Position numbers and translations under genes: made by a program
Notes under the pieces: generated by a model
The model's database searches: none
The model's input: the letters and a program-made list of their open reading frames with translations, nothing else
What the model was told of the DNA's origin: nothing
Assembly (NCBI GenBank): GCA_964057225.1
Contig: OZ059898.1
Span: 11,532,001-11,596,000, forward strand
Source of the DNA: Auanema rhodensis
Taxonomy: Eukaryota > Nematoda > Chromadorea > Rhabditida > Rhabditidae
DNA length: 64,000 nt
Direction: 5' to 3'
Shown here: piece after piece, positions 24,440-39,448 of the stretch
How the letters are laid out: the number at the start of each line of letters is the position of its first letter
Position numbering within the stretch: the first letter of the stretch is position 1

Positions 24440-26612
24440 CTAAAATGATAAAGAAAATTAAAAAAATTAAAGTTTTTCAAATAATTGGAAGTTTAAAAAA
24501 GAAACAAAAATATAAAAATATGTAATAGTCTTATATATGGTTAGAGAAAAGATTTGAGAATTTCATATTGCAGCTAAAAATAATTTTAAAAAACTTTGAT
24601 TCATCAAAGGTTTTTTGGAATTTTAAAAATTCATTTCAGATCTGGTCAGTGTTAACAATGAAAAATAAATACAGAGCATTATAAAGATTGAAAGAAAAAA
24701 ATATTTTGAAACTGAAACATGAACTAGAAATTAAAAATTTCATTGAATCGGCTAAAATGAAAGGATGAAGTGTAGATGTAAATATGAATTTTATTCCAAA
24801 GATACTCAAAAGTTTTAAATGGTATCTTAAACGAGAAAAGGGGTTGGGTGAATAGTTAAGAGAGAGAGAGAAAGATAGAGGGAAAAAGACCTTGAAGATT
24901 CCGACCAAAATCGATAGATATCAGCTCGAAAATTTGATGAAAAACATCTATTGCGCGAAATAACGAAGTAAGTTAGATACTTAATGATGATCCACTTTTG
25001 TAATTCCACAAAATTTCGAAAAAATTTAGAATTTCAAGAATCGAATAAGGTTTGAAGGCAAAAAACCTCTTAAGCAAATAGCGAGATTTTCAAGAGAGTT
25101 AACGTGTATCTACACCCACGAGCTAGAGCGCAGTTCAATGAAGAATGTTATAAAATGAATTTTTTCAAATTTTTTTGGGTAAAAAACGATAAATAAGGAA
25201 GAGTATGTACTGTCCTTCGTCGGCAGAGGACAATGATGACCGGACACCGTGGGGTGGGGACATTGCAGCATCTCAGAATCACACTTGACACAATCATTTA
25301 GGAGAAAAAGGACGATTAAGGAATAGGTAAAGATGATTATTCTGCATGTGTGTCTCTGTGTATGTATGTGTAATCAACTGATAGTGTAAAAGGTCATTTC
25401 AGTGCTCAAGGTTGCTTTTCCGAATTAATTAGGTCAAGACAGTTGTGTCCATTGGCAGTCTTTGATTCGGAAGCCACTGACGACTCGTCGTTCCAGCCAC
25501 GAAATTCTCGCACGCACCCCACACCACAGTAGCATTACCCCTCCCATCATTGGACATTTATTCATGCGCTATCGTCATTAAAATATTTTTTTGTTCCCTT
25601 TTAAGAAAATGATTTTATGACGATTTTCCCTTACTCATGATCAGTAGTAGATTGGAATTTCAAGATTATAATTTGAAGAGAGGATCCGTAGCATGCGATA
25701 GTCATTGAAGGCATGTTGGCCATGTGGTGTTGTAAAACAATTTCCAGTCCAGTGGGCAGTGCATAGCATCAGAGAAAGTACCGAGAATGATTAATGTATT
25801 CTTCCTCAAATTCAATGTCATAGACTCACTCGTGTATGTTTCAACATTCATAAGCATAACTTGGTCAGAATAATCTTTTTTGTTCCTGATGATGATCATC
25901 AATCAATTTTCCTCCAATTCGATTCAGCCCTGTTCGACCACATGCTTTACAACCTGATCATAGTATACCTTTGAACTTTTTTTTTATTTGTAAAAATGGC
26001 CTATAATTTGATATTACTAATCATCTTAGCATCACCATCATAATCACCGTTTCAACATTTTTGTCCAACAAATTGGTAATAGCCATTCGAAGATTGGCCT
26101 TGACTGGACGTTTGGTGATGACCCTAACAATCTGTATTAAGGTGAAACGATAAAAAAGAAAAGCTTTTCGGCACTATTCGAGATTAATGTTTGAAAAACA
26201 ATTTTTTTTTATAATTCACATTCACATTTCAATAGATATAATATATAATTATATGTTTATATGTATATAGTTTAATTTAAACTTTGATTTTAGAAAATAA
26301 AAATGAGACACATGTAAAACATATGTTTCTTTACTAATTATGTGTTTTATCTAATAATTATAAGCCTCAATTTAGAAATATTCTGTTTATAAATATAAAA
26401 ACTTGCAACTTAGAATTATATATTATTATTGTTTTTATTGATTTTTAATGATATAATGAATTATTGCATTAAATTTGTATTTTTTAAATTTTTATTATAA
26501 TTAAATAATTATAAAAAATTTTCTTTTTTCTTTTTACATATTTGTTTTTAAAAATAAATGTTTACTATATTATAATAATAGCAATGTAAAATATTCTCCA
26601 AGTTCAAAGTTT
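24440..26612. other. Divergent intergenic region between the Thr-rich and PP1-like genes
   Basis: No gene supported. It contains a short hairpin (25211-25232), a relatively GC-rich part at about 25200-25550 and a very AT-rich part from about 26160 to 26600. A 66-codon minus-strand frame near 25702-25902 has mixed composition but no partner exons. Confidence 0.5.
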
Positions 26613-26628
26613 CACGTGAAATCACGTG
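26613..26628. promoter_or_regulatory. Paired TCACGTGA E-boxes before the PP1-like gene
   Basis: TTCACGTGAA is followed directly by ATCACGTGAA, giving two TCACGTGA palindromes 10 bp apart, 48 bp upstream of the ATG at 26676. TCACGTGA is the M-box/CLEAR-type core bound by TFEB/HLH-30-class bHLH factors. One helical turn of spacing suits two dimers on one DNA face. Binding is inferred. Confidence 0.5.
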
Positions 26629-26675
26629 AAAATATTTCTGCTCTAATTCCATTTCTTGATGTCTCGGTAAGACTA

Positions 26676-28283
26676 ATGGTTGAACGAGATCCACAAAAAG
26701 TCAAAAAGTATGAAGAATTTCTGAAACGGCATATGGTTATTAACAATACACTGAATGATCAACAGGTTCATCCATTTTTTTTTTAAATTTGTTTATATAA
26801 AATTTAAAAAAATTAAAACAAAAGTTTTTCAAAAACAAAAAGAAAATTTGTAGATTTCTTATGAACGTGATGAAATAATTAATTTATGTAATGATGTATT
26901 GCCTCTAATCAAGAAAGATGAAATGTTAGCTGTTATGAGTCCTCCGATTGTAGTTGTTGGAGATATACATGGCCAAGTTAGTTGCTTCTATTCTGAATCA
27001 TATAAATCATTTTCAATATTAAATTTGTTTTATTTAAGTATTTTGATCTTTTACGATTATTTTCTTTATTTACAAAAGATTCTGTTCATGGAATCTATAA
27101 TATGAAGGTTTATAATACTTTATTATACAATATAATTATTATTTTCTTGTTTTAGTATGTTTTTCTTGGTGATTATGTTGATAGAGGAAGTCGATCAATT
27201 GAATGTTTATCTCTCATACTAACCTTAAAATTTCTTTTTCCAACTAAGGTTCTAATCAAATTTACAATTAAAATTATTTAAAGAATTAAGTATACCTTAC
27301 TGAGAGGCAATCATGAAACTCGTAGTATTAATCGTTTTTATGGATTTTTTGATGAAATATCAGCTCGATTTCCCGTTGAGGTATTATATTATTGTTTTGA
27401 ATACTTTAATTACATTCTGAATCACATGATTAAGGCAGATGCAGTGATGATTTGGACAGCTTTTAATGAAGTTTTTGATTGGATGCCTATTGCTGGTTTA
27501 ATTGGTAAGAAAGTTCTATGTATGCATGGTGGCTTATCACCTCTGCTAACTTCACTCGATGATATTCGTCAGGTTATTTCATATTTAGTTATATCTTTCT
27601 TAATTACTTTTAACATACATGTCCGGCTTAAGATCAATTCTTTCTTACTTTTCAGTTACCTCGTCCATTGGTTGATCCGAGTTATAACCCTTTAGCATTA
27701 GATATTCTATGGGCTGATCCTGCTCCAAACTTCAAAGGGTAATCAAAGAGCAACCAGGTGACATTTCGTGAATTATGAATTTCAGATTTGCACAAAACGT
27801 TAACAGAGGAATATCATGCATATTTGGAGATGATGTAATCAAGAAAACCTGTAAACGATTAAAAATCAATTTAATTGTTCGAGCTCACCAGGTCTTTCCC
27901 CATATTATGACGTCAGAATTATGTGTAACATATTATAATTAGGTTATGATGGGAGGCTACTCGTTCTTTGCTCAAAAGCAATTGGTCACTGTTTTTTCGG
28001 CTCCACGATATCAAGCTGAGGTGCTTGCACGCTACCAAACACTTCCTCATCCATCTGTTTTCAGGCGAATAGAGGAGCCGTTATGGTTATAAACAAAGAT
28101 GGAAAATACACTTTCAAGCTGTTGAATCCACGAGATCCTCCTGAACCAGTAGCAGCAATAGCATCAGCTGAACCAAAGACAGAAGTAACTCAAGGAAAGA
28201 CAACAATTACATGTGATGCAAGTATATCAAAAACAACTGTAACTCCAACTACAAGTACACCTCCAACAAAAAATGAAAAATAG
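26676..28283 (+). CDS. Divergent PP1-like Ser/Thr protein phosphatase
   Basis: Ten exons: 26676-26765, 26854-26976, 27039-27107, 27156-27248, 27291-27380, 27435-27572, 27656-27738, 27786-27891, 27943-28020, 28065-28283; 362 aa. The PPP-family metal and catalytic motifs are present: GDIHG (66-70), GDYVDRG (99-105), RGNHE (130-134), HGG (186-188) and RAHQ (261-264). INRFYGFFDE and WADPAPNFKGFAQN place it nearest PP1. Family knowledge: metal-dependent phosphoserine/threonine hydrolase, cytoplasmic or nuclear, targeted by regulatory subunits. Odd points: SAPRYQAE replaces the very conserved SAPNYCGE-type loop, and the C-terminal tail (about 290-362) is Thr/Pro/Lys-rich and unlike PP1. Nematodes carry many fast-evolving PP1 paralogues, several germline-specific; that role here is inference. 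Confidence 0.9.
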
Positions 28284-29840
28284 CAGATTGTTTATCATAT
28301 CTTATTTATAATTAATAATTATTAATTTGTATATGTTTCATCTAAAACAAGAAGCAATTTTATTTTTCATCTTATTATTGATTAATTGAAAAATTTTAAA
28401 TATGATTGTTGTGTTTTTCTCATAAGATTGAAACTCATGTAAACTCATGTAGCTTCAAGAATGTTCAGAATATATTTCGAAATATTGAAGAAAATAAAAA
28501 TTTATATCTTTCTTTCTTAATTTAATTTATAAATCTATTTATATACATAAGCGAGTTTATGTAATGAAAGTACGTATGTGGTCATATCTCTTCATATCAA
28601 AATATTTATAAATTCGCAACTTGTATTTGTAATTTTCTTTCTTCAACAGTTTTCTTTTTCATTCTGCTAAATGTAATTATCTATTTATAGGTGTAAACTG
28701 ATATTATTCCTATTTTTGACAATAAAGTTTTGATTACTAATATTACTACCGTATCAAAAATATTTACGAAAATACAATTTTTTGCTTGCTAGAGCTCCGT
28801 TAAACGAACTTGATTTTAACATTAACAAAACCTTTTTTTAAGTTTTATTTACTTCAATTTACTTTAAAAATTCAAATTATCATTGAATTATTTTCGTATG
28901 TATGATAAGAAACATCATTTTGGATGTAGGCTTATGATTAGAAAGCTGTTTGTATTGGATAAGCTTCATCGTTAAAAGCAACCAGACGAAGCTTTTTGAT
29001 CTCTGTTGATCACTACTAAGATTAAAATGAAAAGAAAACATTTTTGATTTCTCAATTTTATGCTCTTAATGAGCTCATTATAGTATTCAATCAAAAAGCT
29101 TTTGCTCATGTTTGATTACAACAATAATTTGAAAGCCAAGAGGTTGATGTTCAATCTGATTCAACACCTACCCCTCTTAAGTGCTCATTTAATATGCGTA
29201 GTCATTATACAATATCACAAACTACATAGTATTTAATCGAATAAAATATTTTTTATTTGTATATTTGTGGGTTGATCAGAAAATTTTTTTAGATTTTCAA
29301 TGCTCTAGCCTACGTAATCATATGCTGGCTTACTGGGTAATCAAATCCTATCATTCTATCAGCTTTTCCCTTTCTCTCTCTCTCTCTCTTTTCATCACTA
29401 GGTTATCCTTTGTAATATCTTTAGCTTAGCAACAACAGTCTTCTAACTAATCTTATTGCAATGTTTTATATGGTTTTCGGATGGAAAACTAATCATATAA
29501 ACTGATAATCTAAATCTGGACATAAATTTCATTAGTAATAGGAACTCCAGGCCAGAAAAACTCAACTCAGCTGGCTAGCTAGCCCTTCGTATTAACGTCT
29601 CATAGAATAATATGAATATGAATGTCCAGCCTACTAATTTTCGGGCACATATATGGTTATTAAAGCTTTCTTTCAACGTGTTTCAACTGAACATTTTTAA
29701 AATTTCTAATGCTTGAACAATGAAAATCTTGCTTCAAATCTTTTTTTTTTCATAAATTTTCTTATTATATGTCTTGATCTATAATATATAGATAGATATA
29801 TATAATATGTATGTATGTATTCATTTTTTAATATTAAGGT
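28284..29840. other. Intergenic, no gene seen
   Basis: AT-rich. A short CT tract lies at about 29373-29391. Possible polyadenylation signals for the phosphatase gene (AATAAA) occur near 28494 and 28722. No exons recognised. Confidence 0.6.
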
Positions 29841-31318
29841 ATGACTGCAAAACTTGAATGCTATTTCAATCCCTATCCTGCATATTATATTTATTCTTTA
29901 TATGGTCTCGGGTGCATTTCAACTCCAATCAGTATCTTTGGAATGTATTGTATCTTAAAAAAAGTAATTATATTCACTAATTATGCAGATTATATGACTC
30001 ATTTCAGACACCGTCACATCTTAAAGATTATAGAAAAACCTTATTAGTTTATGAAGTATCTGTGTCATGCTTAGATTTTTTTATTTCCTTCATATGCACT
30101 CCAGTTATATTTTTACCTTTTCCATTAGGATATGAGGCTGGACTAGTATCATTATTCGGAGTTGAATCCATGGTATAAACTTGAAGTTTTTATTGAGAAA
30201 TCCTGACGAAAACAACAAAATTTTAGATATTATTGGCTGTACTTTTAATTATTTTAATCCAAGCATTTTGTGGTGTACTTCAACTATTTCACTACCGTTT
30301 GATGGTCATTTTACCACCTAACAGTAGATTCAGGGTAAATTATTGTCTCAAAAGGCTATTTTCAATTATATTTTCGTATTCAGTGGAAAAAAGGAACTGT
30401 GATTGCTATGCGATTTGTCATTAGTTTTATCTCGATCGCACCTATTTGTGCTTTACTTTTATTTTATCCAGAAACTGATCGTGAAGCTAACATTGCTGCT
30501 CTAAAAGAGGTAAATTTGGATTTAAGATCTCAGATTATATTTTTGATTTAATTATTTTCAGAAATATACATGTGTAGAAACTTTACTAAATTTTCCACCA
30601 ATGCGTATAACCGATTCAAAGTTATCCAGGATTATGTATCTGTATGTCGGAGTCGTAGGTATTGAGAGAGTTATTTTGAATTTGTGTTCATCATCTAGTA
30701 TTAAGGTTTGAGTTTATGGGTTATTGGCTTATCTTTAGCATTAAAAACTCATTTCTTGATGAAAAACATGCATGCCATATCAGAAAAGACGTTACAACTC
30801 CAGCATAAGTTCCAAAAAGCATTAATCATACAGGTATGTTCTATAATAATAGTTGATTAGAAAATAAATAAAATTATAATTTAAACATTTGGCATTCATC
30901 GAATTCTAATCATAAAATGTATTTTTAGACACTTATACCAGTTATTATTATTATTATTCCTGGTTGGGCTATGATTATTGTATTTCTTACGGACGATATA
31001 GCACCACAATGTTAGTTGAATCATTCATATTTACAAATTTCTTGAAAAATAAAAATAGAAAAATAAGAAAATACAGTACATTCTTTACGTTCATGTATTT
31101 CAGATTGTACAAACCTGTTCATGGCTTCTTTAGCTGTTCATGGATTATCCGGAAATATTGCTATGATCTTATTCAACACAGAATATTTAAGATTTGCCAG
31201 ATTAACACTGCATCGAATATTTGGTTTTGTGAGTAAGCCACGTGATCAAAGTACAATGAGTTCAATAGCACCGCCTAAAGAAGCATTTGCCACAAACTGT
31301 AAGTTCAAACAATCATAA
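29841..31318 (+). CDS. Serpentine chemoreceptor, class Srh-like
   Basis: Eight exons: 29841-29963, 30008-30172, 30227-30334, 30384-30509, 30562-30697, 30739-30833, 30929-31010, 31104-31318; 349 aa, the normal Srh length. Seven hydrophobic helices are present. Family marks are the TM2-3 segment ending FPLGYEAGL, the loop SEKTLQLQHKFQKALIIQ before TM6, and HGLSGNIAMI in TM7. Family knowledge: Srh proteins are nematode-specific G-protein-coupled receptors, usually in chemosensory neurons; ligands are unknown. The exon 5 donor had to be taken at GTATTA rather than the later GTTTGA, because only that choice keeps the frame. The last codons vary: if GTAAGT inside the final exon is used as a donor, the next exon closes with an immediate stop, giving almost the same protein. 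Confidence 0.85.
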
Positions 31319-33397
31319 CTTAGATAAAACATCTTCATTTCATTGTAACTTTATAAAAATAATTATTTTCAGAGAAAAAGAGAATAATACAGAGGTTGTA
31401 TTGCCAAGTTTATTGAATATAACAAGATTAATATTAACAATATCTTTTTATTACTTAAAAGATATTCTATTATGCAGTTATAATTGTATATTAATCAGAT
31501 TAAAGCTTTTCAAATTGCAAAATTCAAATGAACATTGAAGCTTAAATCAGCCAGAAAACTAAATTAAATGAATATAAAGCACTTTGTTAACTTTTTTCTA
31601 CAAATGTTCATAGAAAAGTATAGCAAATGTATAAAGAATCAATTTGTCTTTAAACATTTACAATTCTTTTTTGAAGTTATATCATTTTTGGTTATATATT
31701 ATATGGCTTATATAGAGATTGTGAAGACGTTTGTTTTTCAAATTTAGTTGTTAATTTTCTTTTATTATATTGTTTATTACATTGTTTTATATGTATAGAG
31801 GTCACTGTTTTCTTATCATAAAGATGAGTTAAAGAGAAACGAATATGAGTATTCGAAGCATGAAAGCATGAAAGCATGCAAATTGAAGTACTAGATGTAG
31901 TACGTAAGAAATAGAAAATCTAATTTAGAAAATGAAAAAAAAACTTTTTTTATTCTTTTGATCAAAAAAACAATTTATATACATACATATGTATATATCG
32001 ATTTATTAATTAAGTTTTATTTTTAATTATTTAATTATAACAAATAAATTAAATGAACGGCTTAATCTGATTTAGTTGAGTTCTTCATAATATTATCATA
32101 CATGACGATGTTGCACAGTTGAACTTACTTAACATTTGAAGTTGACACGCATAAGTATGTATATGGTTGAACGTATTTCACAACTTATTCTCTTCAAAAA
32201 AAAAGTTTTTTCAGTATTCAGCATAAACATACAGCTTTTAATCATTGTTATCTGTTGGCATGTATGCATGTTGTAAAATAGAGAATATCGTGATATTCTT
32301 CTCTTATACCATATCTTCGTTTCAATATCTGACTTTCTGTTATCTTTAGTCACAACACCCATAAGTGACAATAGGTCGTCTTGCATATTATCTGAATTTT
32401 CCGAAAAGAGTCACTTTCAGCTAAATGTTACTATTTGTCTCTTATTTGCAAAATAGTTCTCAATAATGACGTTCATATGTTTGTTGATAACTTTTATAGC
32501 TGAAATCACTTCTTTATTCCATTATCGCTTTATAGTTGTTGTATATGGTGTTGGGCTTGTTAGTTTTTTTTTTTTAAGAAAAAATTATTTTTTGAAATTA
32601 GCAAAACAAATTTTTAGAATGCTCATATATAGAAAAGTATTGTTTTGCGTTTAACATGTATCGCATAACATCTTCTATAATTATAATATTTACTGTGCCC
32701 AACAAGCATGACTTTCTTGACCTCTACACAAATTTTTATCAACTCATACTACACACAAACAAAAGAAATTTCAGCGAACAATAATTTTACAAGTAATCTT
32801 TTCAAAAATCATTCTCCAAGACAAATATTCGAAAACGTTTGTGTTCAAATCATTGTAGTCTAAGAGACGAACGCAAGCGGTCGCATTCTAATATTTCGAA
32901 TTTTTCAGTTTTTTACCATTCTGTGCTATTATAGCAACTATAGTTGCATGTGTAAGGTACTTTCATCGAACTTATCCAATAAAAGTCTCCACTAAATCTT
33001 CTTCTAAAATAATAATCAGCCTATACTATATCAAAGAATAATTGTAATATCTATTAATGTTCATTCCTTAAATCATTGTAGTCACTATATTTAAACAAAT
33101 AAAAAATCAGTTAGGAATGCTTTAAATTAATTGCGAACATCGTAAAGAACAATTGTAAATTCATTCTCAATATAAGGCATCGTTATTGAACATAGCGCTA
33201 CAGTACAGCTAGAAGTACTCCAGTGAATAAAAAAAAACTGAATTTATATACAATTCTCCATATATACTGCCAGTATTTAAGTAATCAGAGAACTGGATAG
33301 TTAATCTGTAATCTCCAAGCGAAAAATTAAAAGACGTGAAAAGTATGAGTAAAAAAGGTTGTTTATCAAAACCGCTTAAAGATTGTATCAAACATAA
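31319..33397. other. Intergenic, possible chemoreceptor relic
   Basis: No complete gene. A plus-strand frame from 32466 encodes a hydrophobic run ending LFHYRFIVVV that resembles exon 3 of the neighbouring Srh gene; no flanking exons in phase were found. Confidence 0.4.
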
Positions 33398-35801
<2,404 letters not shown>

Positions 35802-36310
35802 CCTAAAGATATTGTATTATATTAACCACCTGAGGGTACTATTAGTCTTTTTTATCATAAATACGTTGCTAGAACATAATAAAAATAAAATAAAATGTGT
35901 ATATAATCAATTGCTATCAAATAATGTTAAACTTATTCTTTAAAAAAAGCAATTTTAGCTTGAAAAAGTATAAAAATAGTAAGAGCAAACGAATGATATA
36001 TGGAAAAGTGATTCGGCACATGGTTTAAAATCGCTCTGTTCGCGCGGGAACCTTTACGAGTATTTACGTACGAAATCTATGCCGTTTGCGCGAAAATACA
36101 AATATCTTTTTTAACAGCCACTACCTTACTTCATACTATTAACTTAAAATTATTGTGATAATTAATAAATTATGTGAAAATTATAAAAACTATTCATTCA
36201 AAATCACAGGATACGCTCTTGTGTATATCAGCGCCTAAAAATTCTCAATTTCTTTATCATTTTTGTTATTTTCTTAATTTTATTAGTTTATATCTTACCC
36301 TTTTCAGTTA
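35802..36310. promoter_or_regulatory. Bidirectional promoter with two E2F-like sites
   Basis: This 509-bp interval separates the ATGs of the polo kinase (minus) and the NDUFB1-like gene (plus). TTTGCGCGAAAA at 36085-36096 fits the E2F/DP consensus TTTSGCGCGAAA, and TTCGCGCGGGAA at 36039-36050 is a near match. TTTAAA at 36023-36028 fits the LIN-54 CHR-type core TTYRAA. The three lie within 75 bp in otherwise AT-rich DNA. Cell-cycle control of a polo kinase by E2F/DREAM is well known in animals; occupancy here is inference. Confidence 0.5.
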
Positions 36311-36527
36311 ATGGCAGTTGGTGGGGTTTGGTACCATTTGCGAAAACGTTTCCCAGTTTATGTTTGGCCAGTGTTAGCTGGAGGTGAATTTGCAATCTAC
36401 GCGTGAAACTTTAATGCCTTTCTTGTTTTCAGGTTTAATTTTTGTTGACTGGAATCATACTAGGCAATGGAAAGCAAACGGGAAACAATCTGTACTCGAT
36501 AAAGAAATTTTTGGAAAGGACGCTTAA
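36311..36527 (+). CDS. Small single-pass protein resembling complex I subunit NDUFB1
   Basis: Two exons, 36311-36383 and 36433-36527; 55 aa. A basic start (WYHLRKRFP) is followed by one hydrophobic helix (VYVWPVLAGGLIFVDW) and a charged tail with NGKQSVLDKEIF. Order, length and the tail resemble NDUFB1 (MNLL), an accessory subunit of mitochondrial NADH dehydrogenase of about 58 aa, where the helix is followed by RNKSMLFKREL. The ATG lies 3 bases after TTTTCAG, a likely trans-splice site. Two AATAAA signals occur near 37005-37019. Homology over so short a protein is suggestive, not proven. Confidence 0.55.
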
Positions 36528-37115
36528 GCCCTATAGTGTTTTTATAGTTCCATTAGTTTTCTTCCAATTTTTTAATTAGTATGATTGACTATGAAAGATA
36601 TTTATTAGACCCTCTATTTTGTCATGTTTATCAGTTTGGTTCTAAACCTTTGGTTATACTGTTTTATTTTATTAAATATCCGTTCGAACTCAAGCTAAGC
36701 AGAATATGATCCGCAATGTTGATCAGAGGTGACAGTGATTTACAGCAAAATAGATTCTAGTTAAAATAGTTGAAACTGCGCATTAACTCATATTTTTGTT
36801 TTGCGTGTGGTTTGTTTTGTTCTTTATGTATCTTTGTGATATTAATTAAGTTTGATGTGTCAATGATTTTATCTTCTTGAAATTTTGAACTTTATTTGAA
36901 TAGGCGTTGTTGATTTAATAACTCATGTAATATTCTTTTTTTTTTGTAATTTATTTGTCTTACTATTCGAAGACTAGTAAATCAGTCGTCAAGATTATTG
37001 TATTAATAAACAAATAAACATAACAGTAAACACGCCCTTGCGTACTGCGTACAAAACTCGAATTATGTGAACACACCCATTCAAGTTGTTACAGATGTGC
37101 TAAGTTGAACCCAAG

Positions 37116-39189
37116 ATGAAATGGTATTGCTTTCTGTTTTGGTTCTTCTTCAGGCTCACTTTGGCATGTCTGGCTCATTTCAATTGGTGAGTTAGCTATG
37201 ATTGTTTTTTTCGTTTATTTCGATTTTAGGGCTATGGCCGTTTATACAAATTGTATATATTTTCCATTATGGAAAAGTTATGACTTGTTATGGTTTTGGA
37301 TGCACCTTATATTATGCTCTTGTTTTCCCCAATTGAGAAGAGAGAATTATCTTATAGGTGAATAACACCAAATATCAATTTTAATTTAATTTTTGTAGTT
37401 TGGACAAACATAATTTTTAAAAAATTTACAAAATATCAAAATATGAATTTCAAGGTTTGTAATTGAAAATTAAGTTTAAGTAAATGTTTAAAATTTCAGC
37501 AAATTTATCTCATGTTGTATGGTTCAAGTTCGAAATATACAAAAGCGGAAAGAAGTTTGCAACGAATGGAAACAATAGAAAGAAAAGAACGGGAAAGTAG
37601 AAGAGTCAGAAAAAGTTTTTATCAATTTAGTATTGTATTCATTTCTGTTATGTTTCAGTAACACAGGGAAATTCTTCAAGTGACGAAGACGAGCCTCCAA
37701 ACAAAGCACCTTATGAGTAAGTTTCTATTTTATGTTTAAGTTGTATTATGTTCAATTCAGTACCAAACTTATTCAAACTATACCTGAAATATGTGTCGAG
37801 GAAGGGAATAGCGGAGATGAACTCATAACAGATTGTAATGGTATGCTCATGTTCCAGTACTATATATGATTTTTTCTTTTCAGTTGATCCTCCCATTGCA
37901 CCACCTAGGCGTAATCAACGGTCTCCATTACCGAATGTTTCCTTTCGTTAGTATTTTACTATTTTGTCCTCTTTATCAGATGTTTTGCAGGAAAACAGGA
38001 TTCTTCTAGTGGTAACGACCCTGTTGAAAAAGTTTCAATCGATTTGGGTGCTGAAGAAGGTTTTCTATAATCCTATTCCATATTCATATAGCAAATTTTC
38101 CTAGAATCTGGAGAAAGTGGAAATGATTCAGATTCTAGTACAAGTAAATGGATTAAGCGGGTACCTGATGTAATTAGAAATAGGTTTATTTGTATTATAA
38201 GTGTATAATTGTTATTTTCTTTAAAGGTTCCGGAAAAATCCCAATTCCCCAGCTAGTGTCTCCAAAGTTCCAACTGAAGATGCTACATCTGAAACCAGTA
38301 GTATATCAGCTTGGAGTCGTATTCGTGGAATTGTTCCTAATCCTTTAAAATTCAATAGATCGAATAGTAATGGCTCTACACCGAACGGTTGGTGTTTCAA
38401 AAGTTTTAAAAGTTTCCTTATTTCTTTAATTTTTAAGAAATTGATGTGTTGCGTCCTGATTTCACCAATACATATGATTGTAAAGATCCTAAAAAAGCTG
38501 CTCAAAGAGCGAAACGTGATAAAAAAGAATTAACTAAACGTGTTCGTTCTCGTATAAAAGCGGAGTTAAGGGTTGAAGCAGAAAAGGAAAATAGGTTAGC
38601 ATTGTTTGTTTTGTTGTATAGTTAAAAGTTACAATTTGAGACGTAAAAAGGTAACGGATTCTATTGAGCTCCTCTTGCAATTGCTAAGAATGATGGCTTC
38701 TTTCATGATATTAGTAAGCTTATTAAATCATCGAGATATATTCATTGTATATTTGATTTAGATTGGTAATATTCGCAAAACTTTCATTCCTGCACAGTTC
38801 AGATACTTAAAACCTGGACAACATCCATATGACAATTATGAACTTTTGCTTGTGTTTAGGTCAGAAAACATAATTTTCGAATATCTGAATATTATTTTTT
38901 CAGGGTTACAACATTTTTAGATATTTCTATGTTTTGGACAAATATGATGTGGGTGTACTGTCTTCAGTGGCATCTATGTATCCGACTTGGATTTTTCAGA
39001 TTTTGGGCTTGGCTTTCACTTCTTGTTACGGTAAAAAAGTTTATTTAATATCTTTTGTATTTGTTAATCTTTAAGATTGCTTTGGTTGTTATGATTATTC
39101 CTATGGCATATGCTATGGACCAAATGGACTTAAGTTGGTGTGTTTTCTTACCCGAAAGTCCTCTTCACAAGTATCAACCTACATGGTAG
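37116..39189 (+). CDS. Unrecognised multi-pass membrane protein
   Basis: Fifteen exons: 37116-37186, 37230-37357, 37399-37454, 37500-37596, 37659-37716, 37761-37840, 37884-37946, 37991-38059, 38105-38183, 38227-38387, 38438-38594, 38641-38713, 38762-38859, 38904-39030, 39076-39189; 476 aa, all phases closing. It begins with hydrophobic helices (WYCFLFWFFFRLTLACLAHF and a second at about 32-60). Residues about 120-310 are Ser/Asp/Glu-rich and probably disordered, then a Lys/Arg-rich helix (about 310-345) leads to three or four C-terminal membrane segments. The protein ends HKYQPTW. No family is recognised. The phase-1 donor in exon 4 (GAAA, then GTAGAA) was chosen because the later GT gives an immediate stop. 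It runs convergently towards the MH2-domain gene, 259 bp between the stops. Confidence 0.75.
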
Positions 39190-39448
39190 TTGAATATTCA
39201 AAATATTTTTATAACAGTGATAATAATTTTATTTCAAACAGTCATATATGCTACTTAGCTTGCCTATAGAATTTTAGTTTTGTAATTTGAATATGGAAAA
39301 ATGATATCGTAAATGGCATAATATGATTGGTGCTTTTAACGTTTAACGTTGTAAAATTAATGAAAATGTTTTATTTTTGTACATACATTAATATACTTCT
39401 ATAATTTGAATAAATATTCTTTAATATACTCTGTGATTTTTTTTGTAA

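Noticed and set aside
25702-25902. 66-codon minus-strand frame
   Set aside because: Composition looks natural, but it lacks upstream and downstream exons in phase and a known motif.
31287-31538. 83-codon plus-strand frame after the Srh gene
   Set aside because: It overlaps the Srh end in another frame, and the splice into it gives an immediate stop, so it is treated as 3' flank.
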